Virus record (IMG/VR): IMGVR_UViG_3300039109_000030
Location: 1 to 23,645 of that record
DNA length: 23,645 bases
Source: a virus
Strand: one strand, 5' to 3'
This document shows, in pieces, positions 10,001 to 17,540 of the stretch; position 1 is the stretch's first letter, and each line of letters opens with the position of its first letter. Position numbers and translations under genes: made by a program. The notes under the pieces were generated by a model that worked only from the letters and a program-made list of their open reading frames with translations, had not been told where the DNA came from and ran no database searches.

Positions 10001-10294
10001 GCCGGCTTGCACCGCGGCGTGATAGGCCTCGCCGGCCCTGCCGAAGATCAGCGAGTTGGCGGGGTTGACAACTTGCGCCGAGCCGTCGGGGCCGAGGGTG
10101 ACCTTCTGGTTCTGCAGGTCGGTTCCGGCCTGCTCCCTGGCCATCTGGGTCGCGATGTCCGACGAGGCGTCGGCGACCTTGCCCATCGCGTTCGCCATCA
10201 GATCGGCATTCTGTTGGATATCGCCGCGGGAGACCGACGACTGCGGAGCGGTCGAGGTAACGATTCCTTCGCCGACTGTGGGGAGGGCTACCAT
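7085..10294 (-). CDS. Internal virion protein with lambda-R-like lytic transglycosylase domain
   Basis: 1069-residue virion protein with a peptidoglycan-cutting domain at about residues 385-525. That domain shows the lambda endolysin (GH104-type) pattern: SETESAG with likely catalytic E398, then TFRDYSDHP, GKSSSAAGRYQF, a Trp, and LGLKDFSPANQD. This is a transglycosylase rather than a hydrolase family. The regions before and after it are long, Gln/Ala-rich and helical, as expected of an ejected core protein. Its job is probably local opening of the cell wall during DNA entry, the role T7 gp16 performs with a different SLT-type domain. The start ATG overlaps the stop of the 173-residue gene (TGATG), and the end overlaps the next start in the same way. 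Confidence 0.85.
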   Translation of the reverse strand: MVALPTVGEGIVTSTAPQSSVSRGDIQQNADLMANAMGKVADASSDIATQMAREQAGTDLQNQKVTLGPDGSAQVVNPANSLIFGRAGEAYHAAVQAGTIAQHSNVISQEMNDMHQKYQTDPAGFKTASDAWKAQYAEQHGDGQVGQAIMQQADQLQTQHFNSITNETASNDVVNQKKSITAVIEDQKNTAIALARQGGTNTPEFQQAVQKMNASYDALGTNPLFKTPPDQIELEKKNTAGLLQGESLVAHVDATFNKRGKAQAAAELQSLLTNPNLREVDRSRLYTQGLSRLAYLTADAKMNIDANRQITTGMEEGLAKGTIKPEDPAIGQAIQRARAIGDTEGAQRITAAAAVKQQFRAVNSLPDALKAEVLGIPGGVVNQAIPPEGRALLNTISETESAGRYNVRYGGNGDKTFRDYSDHPHIAEPITSGPDVGKSSSAAGRYQFIASTWDLQKARLGLKDFSPANQDTAAWDLAQTEYKAKTGKDLLTTLKSGQTADVLPSLSGQWSSLPGGRQPAGQFMSSAANGRGGFTAEDVKQNPFLLSAYVRTLAQDPELRVQSAKQTAEAVGKALDNGILPSPAAVAEVNQAAALYPEKMGPTAETMNGRLVGQQIAQVPQEQQDQIVEAYKRANDGQDVHHINVAAAALKQVTDSNKNLKDHPYAEAANRGWTQQTAAPIDPSQPDGIAQALVQRASLGVRIGAMNHEPPPPLLEKDDVPKLQAALQGPAGAQVLGQIAQGLRPDEMQRLIDGGGFKDSVTGMSRSGDPVKMNAAYSFMDGQQRNNPLQFDQEFPDGLKDLRAWQSNLAFYPPDEAAKRLMRQYDPAQSSALKAATEVADKALKNVSASSVVSKFSTGWGPIGTGARAPVAPDGLAAGALKADYDKNYKDGFAATGDSTMADKFAIEKLNNKYALSPANGNRVMANAPERYYPEVAGSHDWIGQQLDHEMGIVTGGKLFEGERVSPKQGPRYASPMSDSGAFASRQFMASRAIVPDKVTETDIANKKPPSYQIVLQDPATGRWGAMQDSQGQPRRIRFDPSEAFAAHAARAVAARTAGAFNPDAVVQP

Positions 10295-10815
10295 CAGAGC
10301 AGCAATGGTGCGGCGGCGGCTGCCACGCCGGCTACCGCCTTGACGTTACCGGCGAACAGCGCGTTGCTGGCGGCGGATTTATAATAGGCCGCGTCGTTGC
10401 GCTCCTGGGTCGACTGCTGCAGGATGGAATTGACGGTGATGCCCCTATTGGTGGTTCCGATATCCTCCTGGTTGGAGCGAAAGGCGGCGCCCGTCGGCGA
10501 GTTCGGATCGGCGTTGGCAGCGGCGCGCACCGCATCGATGTTGCCGAGCGTCTGGTTGAGATTGCGGGTCATCTGGCCGCCGGTCTGCACGGCCTTCAGG
10601 TCTCCGTAGGTCGCAGCCTGTTCGAGCTTTGCCGACTGATATTCGTCGGCGCTCGCGGTGCCCTTCGCCTGAAGCATGGTCGAATAGGCCGACAGGCCGG
10701 CGGACGCCAGCGACATGCCGCCAGCAGCAGAGAAACCGCCACTCCCGCCGCTCAATGGAGCGCCGCCAACCGATGTCGGTCCTACTGCGCCAGGCACCGT
10801 CCCAGAGCTACCCAT
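10294..10815 (-). CDS. Small internal virion protein, T7 gp14-like position
   Basis: 173 residues, with a Gly/Ser-rich N-terminus (1-40), a helical middle (STMLQAKGTASADEYQ onward) and an Ala-rich hydrophobic tail. The short hydrophobic N-terminal stretch and the Ala-rich C-terminus fit a small membrane-interacting ejection protein. It sits directly between the nozzle gene and the two large internal proteins, the place of gp14 in T7-like phages. Translation is coupled to the downstream gene through TGATG. No family signature is certain; the call is from position and composition. Confidence 0.6.
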   Translation of the reverse strand: MGSSGTVPGAVGPTSVGGAPLSGGSGGFSAAGGMSLASAGLSAYSTMLQAKGTASADEYQSAKLEQAATYGDLKAVQTGGQMTRNLNQTLGNIDAVRAAANADPNSPTGAAFRSNQEDIGTTNRGITVNSILQQSTQERNDAAYYKSAASNALFAGNVKAVAGVAAAAAPLLL

Positions 10816-10827
10816 GATGCGATCCGT

Positions 10828-13290
10828 TCATATCGTGATTTCCATGGCGATCTCGAGGATTTGCAACGGTCCCGGGCTATCCTTGATGATGGCGACGCGC
10901 GGGTCGAACGAACTTCCGATCGGCGGCCACGATTCCACGGTCTCGCGCAGCGGCGGCGGCTTGGTGGGATCGTCGCCGATATTCCATGCCGGCACCCGGC
11001 GAAACTGCATCATGGTTCCGAGCGCGGGCGACGTCGGGGTTTGCTTGGCGGAAAACAGCGTGGCGAACATGAAGCCGGTCGAGTTGATGACATAGACCGC
11101 GACGTTCGAAATCTGCCGCAGCGTCATGCGCTGATGCATGTCGGCGCCCGGCGTGGCATCGTCGGCGAATGGCTCGACCGTCATGGTCCACGGCTGGCCC
11201 GCCACCAGCGAAGCGATGGCGAGGTTCTCGCCGCCGTTGTTCTGCGGAACGATGAAGCCGTTGGCGTCGATCTGATAGGTGCCCATCGCGCGGGTCACCT
11301 GATCCATCAGCGTCACGCTCTTGGACGTGATGAACCATAGCGGCCCCTTGCCGCCGGGCGGCGCGAACGCGGCAGGCGCGGCATTCACCGGCAGCGCGCA
11401 ATCCAGATATTGCGTATCGTCGAGGATTTCGCAGATGCCGGCGCCGAAATAACCAGAAGTGAACAGCACGTCGGCATTCCACGCCGATATCCATGAGACG
11501 GCAGCACTGCCCGACCACGGACCCCATCCGATCGCCGGCTTAAGTTGTCCGTCCGCGACGGTGTATTTCCCGACCGCAATTGATCCGTCGCCGTTGAGCA
11601 CATAAGCATAGCGCTCGATGAACGTGCTATCTGATGTCGGGACTGCGATGGCCTGAATATTGTTAAACAGATGCGAGTTGAATTCGCTGAGGTTCTTGGT
11701 GTTGAACGGGCGGTAATAGGCTCCCGGCGCGATGATCGACATCACGGCGTTGCGGCCGGCATTGGCGTAAAGAATGATTTCCTGCACCGGACGCGGCTGT
11801 ACCTGCGCACAACCGTCGCTCGACAATATCTGAAAGCCGACGCTGCCGGGCTTGAGCGGATTGGTCGGTGAGATCGGGATATAATAGAGCTTGGTGTCGC
11901 AGAACACGAATTCCGAGCTCTCGGCGCCTGGCACCACGTAGTAGACCTGCACCTTGCCGGGCGCGATTTCTAACATCGCATTGTCTGGCGAGCTTGCATC
12001 GTTGGCGTAGAGATCGGTCGGTGAGTTGATTGCTGACCAAAGGATGCCGCCGGGGATTGCCGGGAAATTGCAGAAACCGACCCGGAACTGATCGACGAAG
12101 CAGGAAGCGGGATAGCCGCGAAACGAGTTCATTATCTCGTCATCCCATACCGAGATTGCCTGCGGGACCGTCGTGCTTATCGTCGAAACCTTCGCGCTGT
12201 ATGATGGAGAAGCGACAACATCTCCGACCGCAAAGGAAGCCGCGTTCGTGGTGTTCTGCAATAACTGGACCGTAAGACTGACGGGCGAAACTGTTCCAGT
12301 AGATCGGCTCCATCCGGGCCCCGTGATGGTCTCGCCAGTAATGAACGCCGTGCCCGTGCTCAAGGTGACGACGATCTGGCCATACGGCAGGCTGCTGACG
12401 ACGCCGGTAGCGCCGGAAGTAACGCCGGTCACGGCATCGCCAATACTCGGCGTGCCACCGCCGCCGGAAACATTCAATAATTGTGATGTTGGCGATGATG
12501 TTACAATTCCCTGCGCGCCGGAAGGACTTGCATCGAGAACGTCACCGATATTCAGACCTCCAACGCCACCGGAGACGCCGAGGATTTGAGCTTCCGGCAA
12601 CGGCTCGATAACGGTGGCATTCATGCTCGACGTGGTGATCAAAGTGCCTAGCTGGATCTGGCGTCCGGCATACCTTATCCTGGTGCCAACCATTCCGGCG
12701 ACCGCGATTGGCGACGAAAATATGACGGTGATGGCACCGGTCGCCGCGCTCGGAAGTGCTGTGACGTTCTGCGGGGACAACCGATAGAACGGCGTACGCT
12801 TCTGGCCGCCAGCCCTGACCGCTTCGGTGAAGTCGGCAAAACTCCACGTCGCCACGCCGTCCCATGTAATGACCTGTGGAAGCATTCCACCAGGGGCCGC
12901 CAGATAGATCGACAGGCCAAACGCCACATAGACAATCTGATTGACGTTGGCGCCGGTCCACGGCAGCGCAGCGCCATTGCCTTGCGTCGTGGATGACGCG
13001 ACGATCGTTCCCGCCGCATTGCGGATCTGCCAAAGCGCGGGGCCAAATTCAATCTTGAAGATGTTGCCGGGCGAGAGTGTCAGTTCCTCGATGCGGGTAC
13101 AGGCCCCGGTGATCGGATAGAGCGCGCGTCGCCCCGAGCGATCCTGCAACGCCCCGGAATTCAGGATACGGGCATTCGCCATCTGGCGCAGGCCGCCCTT
13201 GCGCGCCGGATGATCGTCAGCGCGCTTGAGGACGGTGTCGACTTCGCCGAAGGAAAAATCCCGCTGCGAGCCCTGGATTTGCCGCACCAT
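10828..13290 (-). CDS. Tail nozzle protein (tail tubular protein B, gp12-like)
   Basis: 820 residues. The N-terminus shows the usual opening of podovirus nozzle proteins: a FSFGEVD stretch, then HPARKGGLRQMANARILNSGALQDRSGRR, i.e. a conserved start followed by the LxNxxxxxxGgxxxRpG-type pattern. The rest is beta-rich and Gly/Thr/Ser-rich, with repeated segments such as SGGVGGLNIGDVLD and SGGGGTPSIGDAVTG around residues 238-290. It should form the distal tube of the short tail. GAGGTGA precedes the ATG. It directly follows the adaptor gene, the standard order for gp11/gp12 pairs. Confidence 0.75.
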   Translation of the reverse strand: MVRQIQGSQRDFSFGEVDTVLKRADDHPARKGGLRQMANARILNSGALQDRSGRRALYPITGACTRIEELTLSPGNIFKIEFGPALWQIRNAAGTIVASSTTQGNGAALPWTGANVNQIVYVAFGLSIYLAAPGGMLPQVITWDGVATWSFADFTEAVRAGGQKRTPFYRLSPQNVTALPSAATGAITVIFSSPIAVAGMVGTRIRYAGRQIQLGTLITTSSMNATVIEPLPEAQILGVSGGVGGLNIGDVLDASPSGAQGIVTSSPTSQLLNVSGGGGTPSIGDAVTGVTSGATGVVSSLPYGQIVVTLSTGTAFITGETITGPGWSRSTGTVSPVSLTVQLLQNTTNAASFAVGDVVASPSYSAKVSTISTTVPQAISVWDDEIMNSFRGYPASCFVDQFRVGFCNFPAIPGGILWSAINSPTDLYANDASSPDNAMLEIAPGKVQVYYVVPGAESSEFVFCDTKLYYIPISPTNPLKPGSVGFQILSSDGCAQVQPRPVQEIILYANAGRNAVMSIIAPGAYYRPFNTKNLSEFNSHLFNNIQAIAVPTSDSTFIERYAYVLNGDGSIAVGKYTVADGQLKPAIGWGPWSGSAAVSWISAWNADVLFTSGYFGAGICEILDDTQYLDCALPVNAAPAAFAPPGGKGPLWFITSKSVTLMDQVTRAMGTYQIDANGFIVPQNNGGENLAIASLVAGQPWTMTVEPFADDATPGADMHQRMTLRQISNVAVYVINSTGFMFATLFSAKQTPTSPALGTMMQFRRVPAWNIGDDPTKPPPLRETVESWPPIGSSFDPRVAIIKDSPGPLQILEIAMEITI

Positions 13291-13298
13291 GGGTCACC

Positions 13299-13982
13299 TC
13301 AATTCGGGGTGCCCGTGCCGGACCAGCCATACGGCGTCTGCCGCCACGGCTTGCGGCTGCGCCGGATCGCGGTGTAGCGCGAATTGAAGATCGCCGTTTT
13401 CGGCTTCTGCATGTCGTGGCGGGCCTTGGCGTGATCGAGCATCGCCGTCGCCTGCTTCCACAGACTGCCGGCTTCTGCATAGTCGCGCTTGAGGCCGCGG
13501 TAGATGCCCGACATGACAGCTAGTTGCAGTACCAGCACCACGGTCGGCGTCGCGAACGTCGGGTCGGAGTTGGTCGAGAAGATGCCCTTTATCGTGACCG
13601 GCAATGGCGTGGTCGGCGGGTTCGGCGGCGGCGGGCCGCCTTGCGCGTTGACGACGATCTGGTTGTTGAAGATATCCCAGACACAGGGCACATCGTTGAG
13701 CCGCACCATGATCAGGTGGACGAGATCGGCGGGCAACGGATAGGCGGTGTCGAACTGATCGTCGTCGGGCTTGGTCGGCGACGGAACTAGCGTCCGCACA
13801 TCGGTCAGCCATGACCACGGATGATCTTCGCAGACAAAGGCCAGCGCTCGCTCATAGGCCGGCGAACAGGCGCTCCATTCCACCGAGCCATCATCGGCTA
13901 CGGCGACGAGATTATCGCCGGTCTGCGACAAGGCGCTGTTGATAATTTCGAGTTTGCCGAGTGGAAATTCGAAGCTGGCCAT
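13299..13982 (-). CDS. Tail adaptor / gatekeeper protein (tail tubular protein A, gp11-like)
   Basis: 227 residues from the ATG at 13982; a TTG at 14006 would add eight residues but is less likely, because GGAAGA sits 10 nt before the ATG. The protein has the pattern of the podovirus adaptor ring that joins portal to nozzle: an N-terminal helix with ALSQTGDN, then YERALAFVCEDHPWSWLT, AYPLPADLVHLIMVRL and a conserved Trp before the strand pairs. A Pro-rich loop (GGPPPPNPPTTPLP) interrupts it near residue 115. This is the first gene of the tail unit, 29 nt behind a conserved decamer and just after a strong terminator. Confidence 0.75.
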   Translation of the reverse strand: MASFEFPLGKLEIINSALSQTGDNLVAVADDGSVEWSACSPAYERALAFVCEDHPWSWLTDVRTLVPSPTKPDDDQFDTAYPLPADLVHLIMVRLNDVPCVWDIFNNQIVVNAQGGPPPPNPPTTPLPVTIKGIFSTNSDPTFATPTVVLVLQLAVMSGIYRGLKRDYAEAGSLWKQATAMLDHAKARHDMQKPKTAIFNSRYTAIRRSRKPWRQTPYGWSGTGTPN

Positions 13983-14011
13983 GCTGCACGTTCTTCCGGG
14001 TACCAATCACG

Positions 14012-14021
14012 CGCAACGCAC
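14012..14021 (-). promoter_or_regulatory. Conserved decamer copy upstream of tail operon
   Basis: Exact GTGCGTTGCG on the minus strand, 3 nt after the T-run of a terminator and 29 nt before the adaptor ATG. Any promoter here must fit in the roughly 40 nt between terminator and gene, or overlap the terminator hairpin. Confidence 0.8.
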
Positions 14022-14024
14022 CCC

Positions 14025-14054
14025 AAAAAAACCTCCCGGTTTGTGGCCGGGAGG
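14025..14054 (-). terminator. Rho-independent terminator ending the head gene unit
   Basis: On the minus strand CCTCCCGG pairs with CCGGGAGG (8 bp, short loop) and is followed by seven T. It lies 38 nt after the stop of the 216-residue gene. It is the only clear intrinsic terminator found within the minus-strand structural region. Confidence 0.85.
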
Positions 14055-14092
14055 CTGAAGTTTAGGAAGGTACGCTATGGCCTACAGGTGGT

Positions 14093-14743
14093 TCAAAATG
14101 TCTGGGTGACGTTGGCTCCGGCGAGACGGTCCTGTTCGGCCTTCTCACGAACGATCCGCTCGTTGGTCTCCTTGGCAGCATCTTGTATACTTTGGCCGCG
14201 CCCAGTCCCCTCACGGAGGGCCTTCTCGCGCGCGGCGCGATCGCGGTCGATGAACGGCAATTCGGATCCGGTCTTCTCCCGATCGACCCGCTCTTCATCG
14301 GTCATCGCTGCGTTCTTCCTGATCTGCGCGGGCGACATCGGCCGGCGGGCATTCGGGTCGGGGCGGGGCGGTGGTGTGGCGACCAGAGCTTCGTCGGCGG
14401 CGATCTGGTCGGCGACCTTCTTCTTCTCGGCCTGCTCCTCATGGAATTTCTTCAGCCGATCCTTGGCCTCCGCGGTCGCCTTGTTGTATTCGTCGAGCGC
14501 GGTCTTTTCCTCCGGGGTCATCTCGATCGGCTCCGGAAGCGGCTCGCGGCCCTCCTCCTTGGCGCGCTCATTGAGCCGGCCGCGCGCAGCGTTCTCGTCC
14601 TCCTGGGACCATGGATCTGCGCTCCATTCCAGCGGATGATGCTGGACGGCCATATGCGCGTCGACCGAATAGGGGAAGGTGACGGGGCCGTCGACGACAT
14701 GATAGGCGACGGCGGACTGGTTGGCGGCGATCTTGATCGGCAT
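14093..14743 (-). CDS. Charged coiled-coil protein of unknown function, end of head unit
   Basis: 216 residues. Residues 1-45 look folded (MPIKIAANQSAVAYHVVDG through HHPLEW). Residues about 50-215 are extremely rich in Glu, Lys, Arg and Ala and predicted helical, with Pro breaks near 120-135 (ATPPPRPDPNARRP). AAGGGA precedes the ATG at good spacing, 14 nt after the 71-residue gene. It is the last gene before the terminator, transcribed with the capsid genes. It could be a head-completion or minor virion protein; nothing in the sequence fixes its role. Confidence 0.75.
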   Translation of the reverse strand: MPIKIAANQSAVAYHVVDGPVTFPYSVDAHMAVQHHPLEWSADPWSQEDENAARGRLNERAKEEGREPLPEPIEMTPEEKTALDEYNKATAEAKDRLKKFHEEQAEKKKVADQIAADEALVATPPPRPDPNARRPMSPAQIRKNAAMTDEERVDREKTGSELPFIDRDRAAREKALREGTGRGQSIQDAAKETNERIVREKAEQDRLAGANVTQTF

Positions 14744-14757
14744 CTTCGTTCCCTTCG

Positions 14758-14973
14758 TTAGCGTCCGACGCTCAGCATTCCAGTTCCGTAAGAATAGGAA
14801 CCGACGTTGTTGTGGTTGCGATCGAGGATCGCGGCGGATGGTTTGCCCAGGGCAACGGCGGCTGCGACCTGATGCAGCATGTCGGCCAGCGCCGCGTTCT
14901 CGGAAATCGTCCGCTCGCCGAAGCTGGAGTTGGTGTTGATGGTGAGCGTGAATGCGCCGCTGGAGACTGCCAT
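14758..14973 (-). CDS. Small conserved phage protein
   Basis: 71 residues from the ATG at 14973, which overlaps the stop of the cement gene (TGATG). The frame is open to 15003, but the coupled ATG is the natural start. The pattern (FTLTINTNSSF, then a helix DMLHQVAAAVALGK, then AILDRNHNNVGSYSYG) resembles a group of small proteins found among phage head and tail genes that end in a DxNGNxVG-like strand. Function unknown; possibly a minor head component by its place between cement and head-end genes. Confidence 0.75.
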   Translation of the reverse strand: MAVSSGAFTLTINTNSSFGERTISENAALADMLHQVAAAVALGKPSAAILDRNHNNVGSYSYGTGMLSVGR

Positions 14974-15500
14974 CAGACGTCGATCCCTGCTCTGGAAATC
15001 CACGACGTCACGGCGACGCTCGGACCGGTCCCGGCCACAACCACATACGCCTTCAGATATCGGTAGTAGATGCGCTGCATCAGGTTGGTGAACGGGAATT
15101 GCAGGATCGTGCCGGCGAGGCCCGTCGGTGGAATGGTCGGCGTGGCGCCGAGGATGGTGGCGACGTAGCGGTTGGCGGCAAGCGCGGAGAGATCGTGATG
15201 GACGAGGGACTCGACATTTCCGTTGCCGAACGCTGCGTCATTGGATCCGAATAGCGAAAATCCATAGGTCTCGTCGGTCGTCACCATGTTGACGGCTGAA
15301 ATGTCGATGCTCCAGATACCGTCAGTGCGGCCCGCCGCGGACACCGGGCTGCCGCCGCCAAAGTCGACCAACCCGGAGTTCAGGTTGTTCAGATACCCGG
15401 TCGCGGTGATCGTCTGTGCGCTGCAGAACGCCGTCATCGCGTCGAACGGACACGGGAAGGTCGTGATCTGCGAGGGAATGAGATTTGCGGTCAGGGCCAT
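14973..15500 (-). CDS. Capsid cement/decoration protein, Bbp16-like
   Basis: 175 residues, directly downstream of the major capsid gene. The pattern fits the Bbp16 capsid cement family of Bordetella phage BPP-1: MTAFCSAQTITATGYLNNLNSGLVDFG near the N-terminus, SLFGSNDAAF in the middle, then IYYRYLKAYVVVAGTGPSVAVTSW near the end. Cement proteins of this type bind the outer capsid surface and stabilise it after expansion. A strong AGGAGA precedes the ATG by 5 nt. Family assignment is from pattern memory. Confidence 0.7.
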   Translation of the reverse strand: MALTANLIPSQITTFPCPFDAMTAFCSAQTITATGYLNNLNSGLVDFGGGSPVSAAGRTDGIWSIDISAVNMVTTDETYGFSLFGSNDAAFGNGNVESLVHHDLSALAANRYVATILGATPTIPPTGLAGTILQFPFTNLMQRIYYRYLKAYVVVAGTGPSVAVTSWISRAGIDV

Positions 15501-15509
15501 GGAAGTCTC

Positions 15510-16487
15510 CTATGCCACGATCGCGGCGTTGGTGATGGAGTCGAGGCGGGCTACCGCCTTCGGGTGTTCGCGGGCGAAACCGTAATCCCATTTGATATGC
15601 GTGGAATCGAACGGCTGGCCGACGGTCGGACCCTCCGCCATCACCGACAGCGGGGTCTGCTCGATGGCGTAGAAACCGCCGGGGCGGAACGAGACGCAGT
15701 AGATCGAGGACGTCACCGCGGAGCCACCGCCGGATGCCACTTCGGAGAACGGCAGCAGATCTGGCGAATCGTCGGGCTCATAGCCGTACAGGATTGGCAG
15801 ACCCTTGAACGCGGTGACCAAGCGACCGAAATCGTCCTTCTCGACAGTGATGGTCTGATTGACCAGGCTGTTGTTGCGCGCGGCGGCGTCGAATTGCGGC
15901 ATCAGTCCGCGCGGCACGATCCAGTGTGTCGGCTTGTTCACATGCCGATACAGGATGTCCATGTTGGCCAGCGACAGCGCGCCGCCGCCAGATGCCGCCG
16001 AATTGTGGATCTGGTTGCCGGTGATCGCTGTGGTGTCGAGGCAGCGAACCTGAATGCCGTTCGGGGTGCGCGGATTGGACGAGTTATCCGACTTGATGGC
16101 ATTCTGCGAGAAGAACTGCCCGAGCGCGATGCTCTTCAGCTTCTCCTGCTTGTATTTGCCTTCGGGTCCGAGCCGGTCGATCATGGCGCGGTCGGCGAAG
16201 ATGTAATCGTCGATGAAGTAGGTATCTTCCTCGCGCAGGTTGAAGGTGCCGAGGGCCTGCTCGCCGGCCTCGTTGAAGCCGCGGAAGGCGACGACGGGCA
16301 GCGAGGCAATGTCCATGTAGGCACGCTTGCCGCGTTCGGCGGGCAGGATCGGGATCGCCCGCATTACGTCGGACTCCTCGATCATGTTCTCGACGAAAGC
16401 CCGGGTCGGATCGTTGACATCGATCGACTTCGCATATTCGACGAAGTTGGTAGGTGTCGTGATCGTGGTGGTGAGCGAGACAGCCAT
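15510..16487 (-). CDS. Major capsid protein (HK97 fold, BPP-1 Bbp17-like)
   Basis: 325 residues, expected to build the icosahedral shell. It follows the scaffold gene and precedes a cement gene. Features include an N-terminal arm (TNFVEYAKSIDVNDPTRAFVENMIEESDVMRAIP), a helix-rich axial region, and a C-terminal part with SIYCVSFRPGGFYAIEQTPLSV and the closing DYGFAREHPKAVARLDSI. That closing stretch is typical of this podovirus capsid group. AGAGGG sits 8 nt before the ATG. A conserved decamer upstream of the scaffold gene probably serves the scaffold-capsid-cement unit. Confidence 0.85.
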   Translation of the reverse strand: MAVSLTTTITTPTNFVEYAKSIDVNDPTRAFVENMIEESDVMRAIPILPAERGKRAYMDIASLPVVAFRGFNEAGEQALGTFNLREEDTYFIDDYIFADRAMIDRLGPEGKYKQEKLKSIALGQFFSQNAIKSDNSSNPRTPNGIQVRCLDTTAITGNQIHNSAASGGGALSLANMDILYRHVNKPTHWIVPRGLMPQFDAAARNNSLVNQTITVEKDDFGRLVTAFKGLPILYGYEPDDSPDLLPFSEVASGGGSAVTSSIYCVSFRPGGFYAIEQTPLSVMAEGPTVGQPFDSTHIKWDYGFAREHPKAVARLDSITNAAIVA

Positions 16488-16501
16488 TTAAGTGCCCTCT
16501 G

Positions 16502-17326
16502 TTAACCGCGACGCCGCGCGGCGTTCTGGTCCTGTGCCTGACGGCGTTGCTCGAAACTCATCTTTTCGAAACCGGGAATGCCCTGCGTGTCTGGTGCCGC
16601 GCGGTGCGACTGCGAGAAGTTCGCGGTGCCCTGTGTCGCAAGCTTCTGCATAATCTTTTCGTAGAACCGCAGATGTGCGTCCGTGACGAGCGTTGCCTTG
16701 ATCGGTGTTGCGTCGGCCTCGCCGACTTCGCCGACAAGCCATTTGCCGACCACGTCGACGCGCTGTCCGGCATTGGTTCCAGCCTTGGCGATTTCCGCCT
16801 TCGCGCGCGCGGCAAAGGCCACATCGTTCTGGGTCATGAACTCAGCGAGAATGCCAAGCCCTTCGGCAAATTCCGGCTGTCCTAAGCCCTTTGCGTTCGC
16901 CCAAGCGCGATACTTGGCGAACGCCGGATTTGTCTCGTCGATCTTGAATGCGATGCCGTCAGGTAGTTGAAGATCGGCAGGAAGCTCGGCCTTGTAACCC
17001 TCTGGCGGTGGCACGCTAAGGCGCTTGAGTTCGGCAGCGGCCTGCACGGTCTTGAGTTCGTTCCGCTCTTTGTACTCAGTTGCATATTCTTCCGGCGTGA
17101 CCTTGAGCGCGTTTGCCGTCGAGTCCCAACGATCGTCGGGAATGCCTTCAGGTCTGTTCGTCGATATCTGGGAAATCGTACCCGGCGACGCGGGTGTGGG
17201 GCCCGATGCGGCGGGTTGAGCCGGGCTCGCCGGAGACGCGGACGGCGCGGGGGCTGGGGACGACAACGGGCTGCTCACTGCCGCCGGGGCCGATGCTGGA
17301 GCCTGTGATACCGCTTCGTCCGCCAC
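16502..17326 (-). CDS. Capsid scaffolding protein
   Basis: 274 residues from a GTG start (AAAGGG lies 11 nt upstream). Residues 1-50 are low-complexity Ala/Pro/Ser. The body is helical and charged (RWDSTANALKVTPEEYATEYKERNELKTVQ...). The C-terminus is Gln/Arg-rich and basic (FEQRRQAQDQNAARRR), suited to contact with the acidic inside of the procapsid. Placement directly before the major capsid gene is typical. Its first 179 nt overlap the 3' end of the Bbp19-like gene in another frame. No protease motif was noticed. Confidence 0.75.
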   Translation of the reverse strand: MADEAVSQAPASAPAAVSSPLSSPAPAPSASPASPAQPAASGPTPASPGTISQISTNRPEGIPDDRWDSTANALKVTPEEYATEYKERNELKTVQAAAELKRLSVPPPEGYKAELPADLQLPDGIAFKIDETNPAFAKYRAWANAKGLGQPEFAEGLGILAEFMTQNDVAFAARAKAEIAKAGTNAGQRVDVVGKWLVGEVGEADATPIKATLVTDAHLRFYEKIMQKLATQGTANFSQSHRAAPDTQGIPGFEKMSFEQRRQAQDQNAARRRG

Positions 17327-17540
17327 TTTCGAAAATTCCCTTTGCCATGACCGAGATCAATTTCGCCGCGAAGGTGCGTTCGCCCTCGTCTGATCGCAAC
17401 GCACCGTCAGTTGGCGCGACCGAAATCGACATCAGTCGGCGTTGCAGAAACACGTACAGCGCAGCCCCGTCGGCGGTGCGCGCGATGCGGTCGATAGCCT
17501 CGATACAGAACTTGTTGGTGGGGTGAACTTCATCGGTCAT
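17148..17540 (-). CDS. Bbp19-like phage protein, 3' end overlapping scaffold gene
   Basis: 130 residues. The ATG overlaps the portal stop (ATGA), which argues for a real coupled gene. Residues 10-70 carry a pattern seen in the Bbp19 group located between portal and scaffold in BPP-1-like heads: TADGAALYVFLQRRLMS, a short loop, then SDEGERTFAAKLISVM. Residues about 72-130 are low-complexity (Gly/Pro/Ser/Arg) and lie wholly inside the scaffold gene in a different frame. The tail may be conserved by chance of the overlap rather than by function. A decamer copy lies inside the gene and encodes G46-A-L-R49. The biochemical role is unknown. Confidence 0.65.
   Translation of the reverse strand: MTDEVHPTNKFCIEAIDRIARTADGAALYVFLQRRLMSISVAPTDGALRSDEGERTFAAKLISVMAKGIFESGGRSGITGSSIGPGGSEQPVVVPSPRAVRVSGEPGSTRRIGPHTRVAGYDFPDIDEQT
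17395..17404 (-). promoter_or_regulatory. Conserved decamer copy upstream of scaffold/capsid genes
   Basis: Exact GTGCGTTGCG on the minus strand, 68 nt before the scaffold GTG and inside the Bbp19-like coding sequence. Its position upstream of the genes needed in highest amount fits an internal promoter-type element. Confidence 0.7.

Noticed and set aside
15564-16505. Plus-strand open frame of 313 codons over the capsid gene
   Set aside because: Antisense to a clearly recognised major capsid gene, with no ribosome site and a shadow-like composition.
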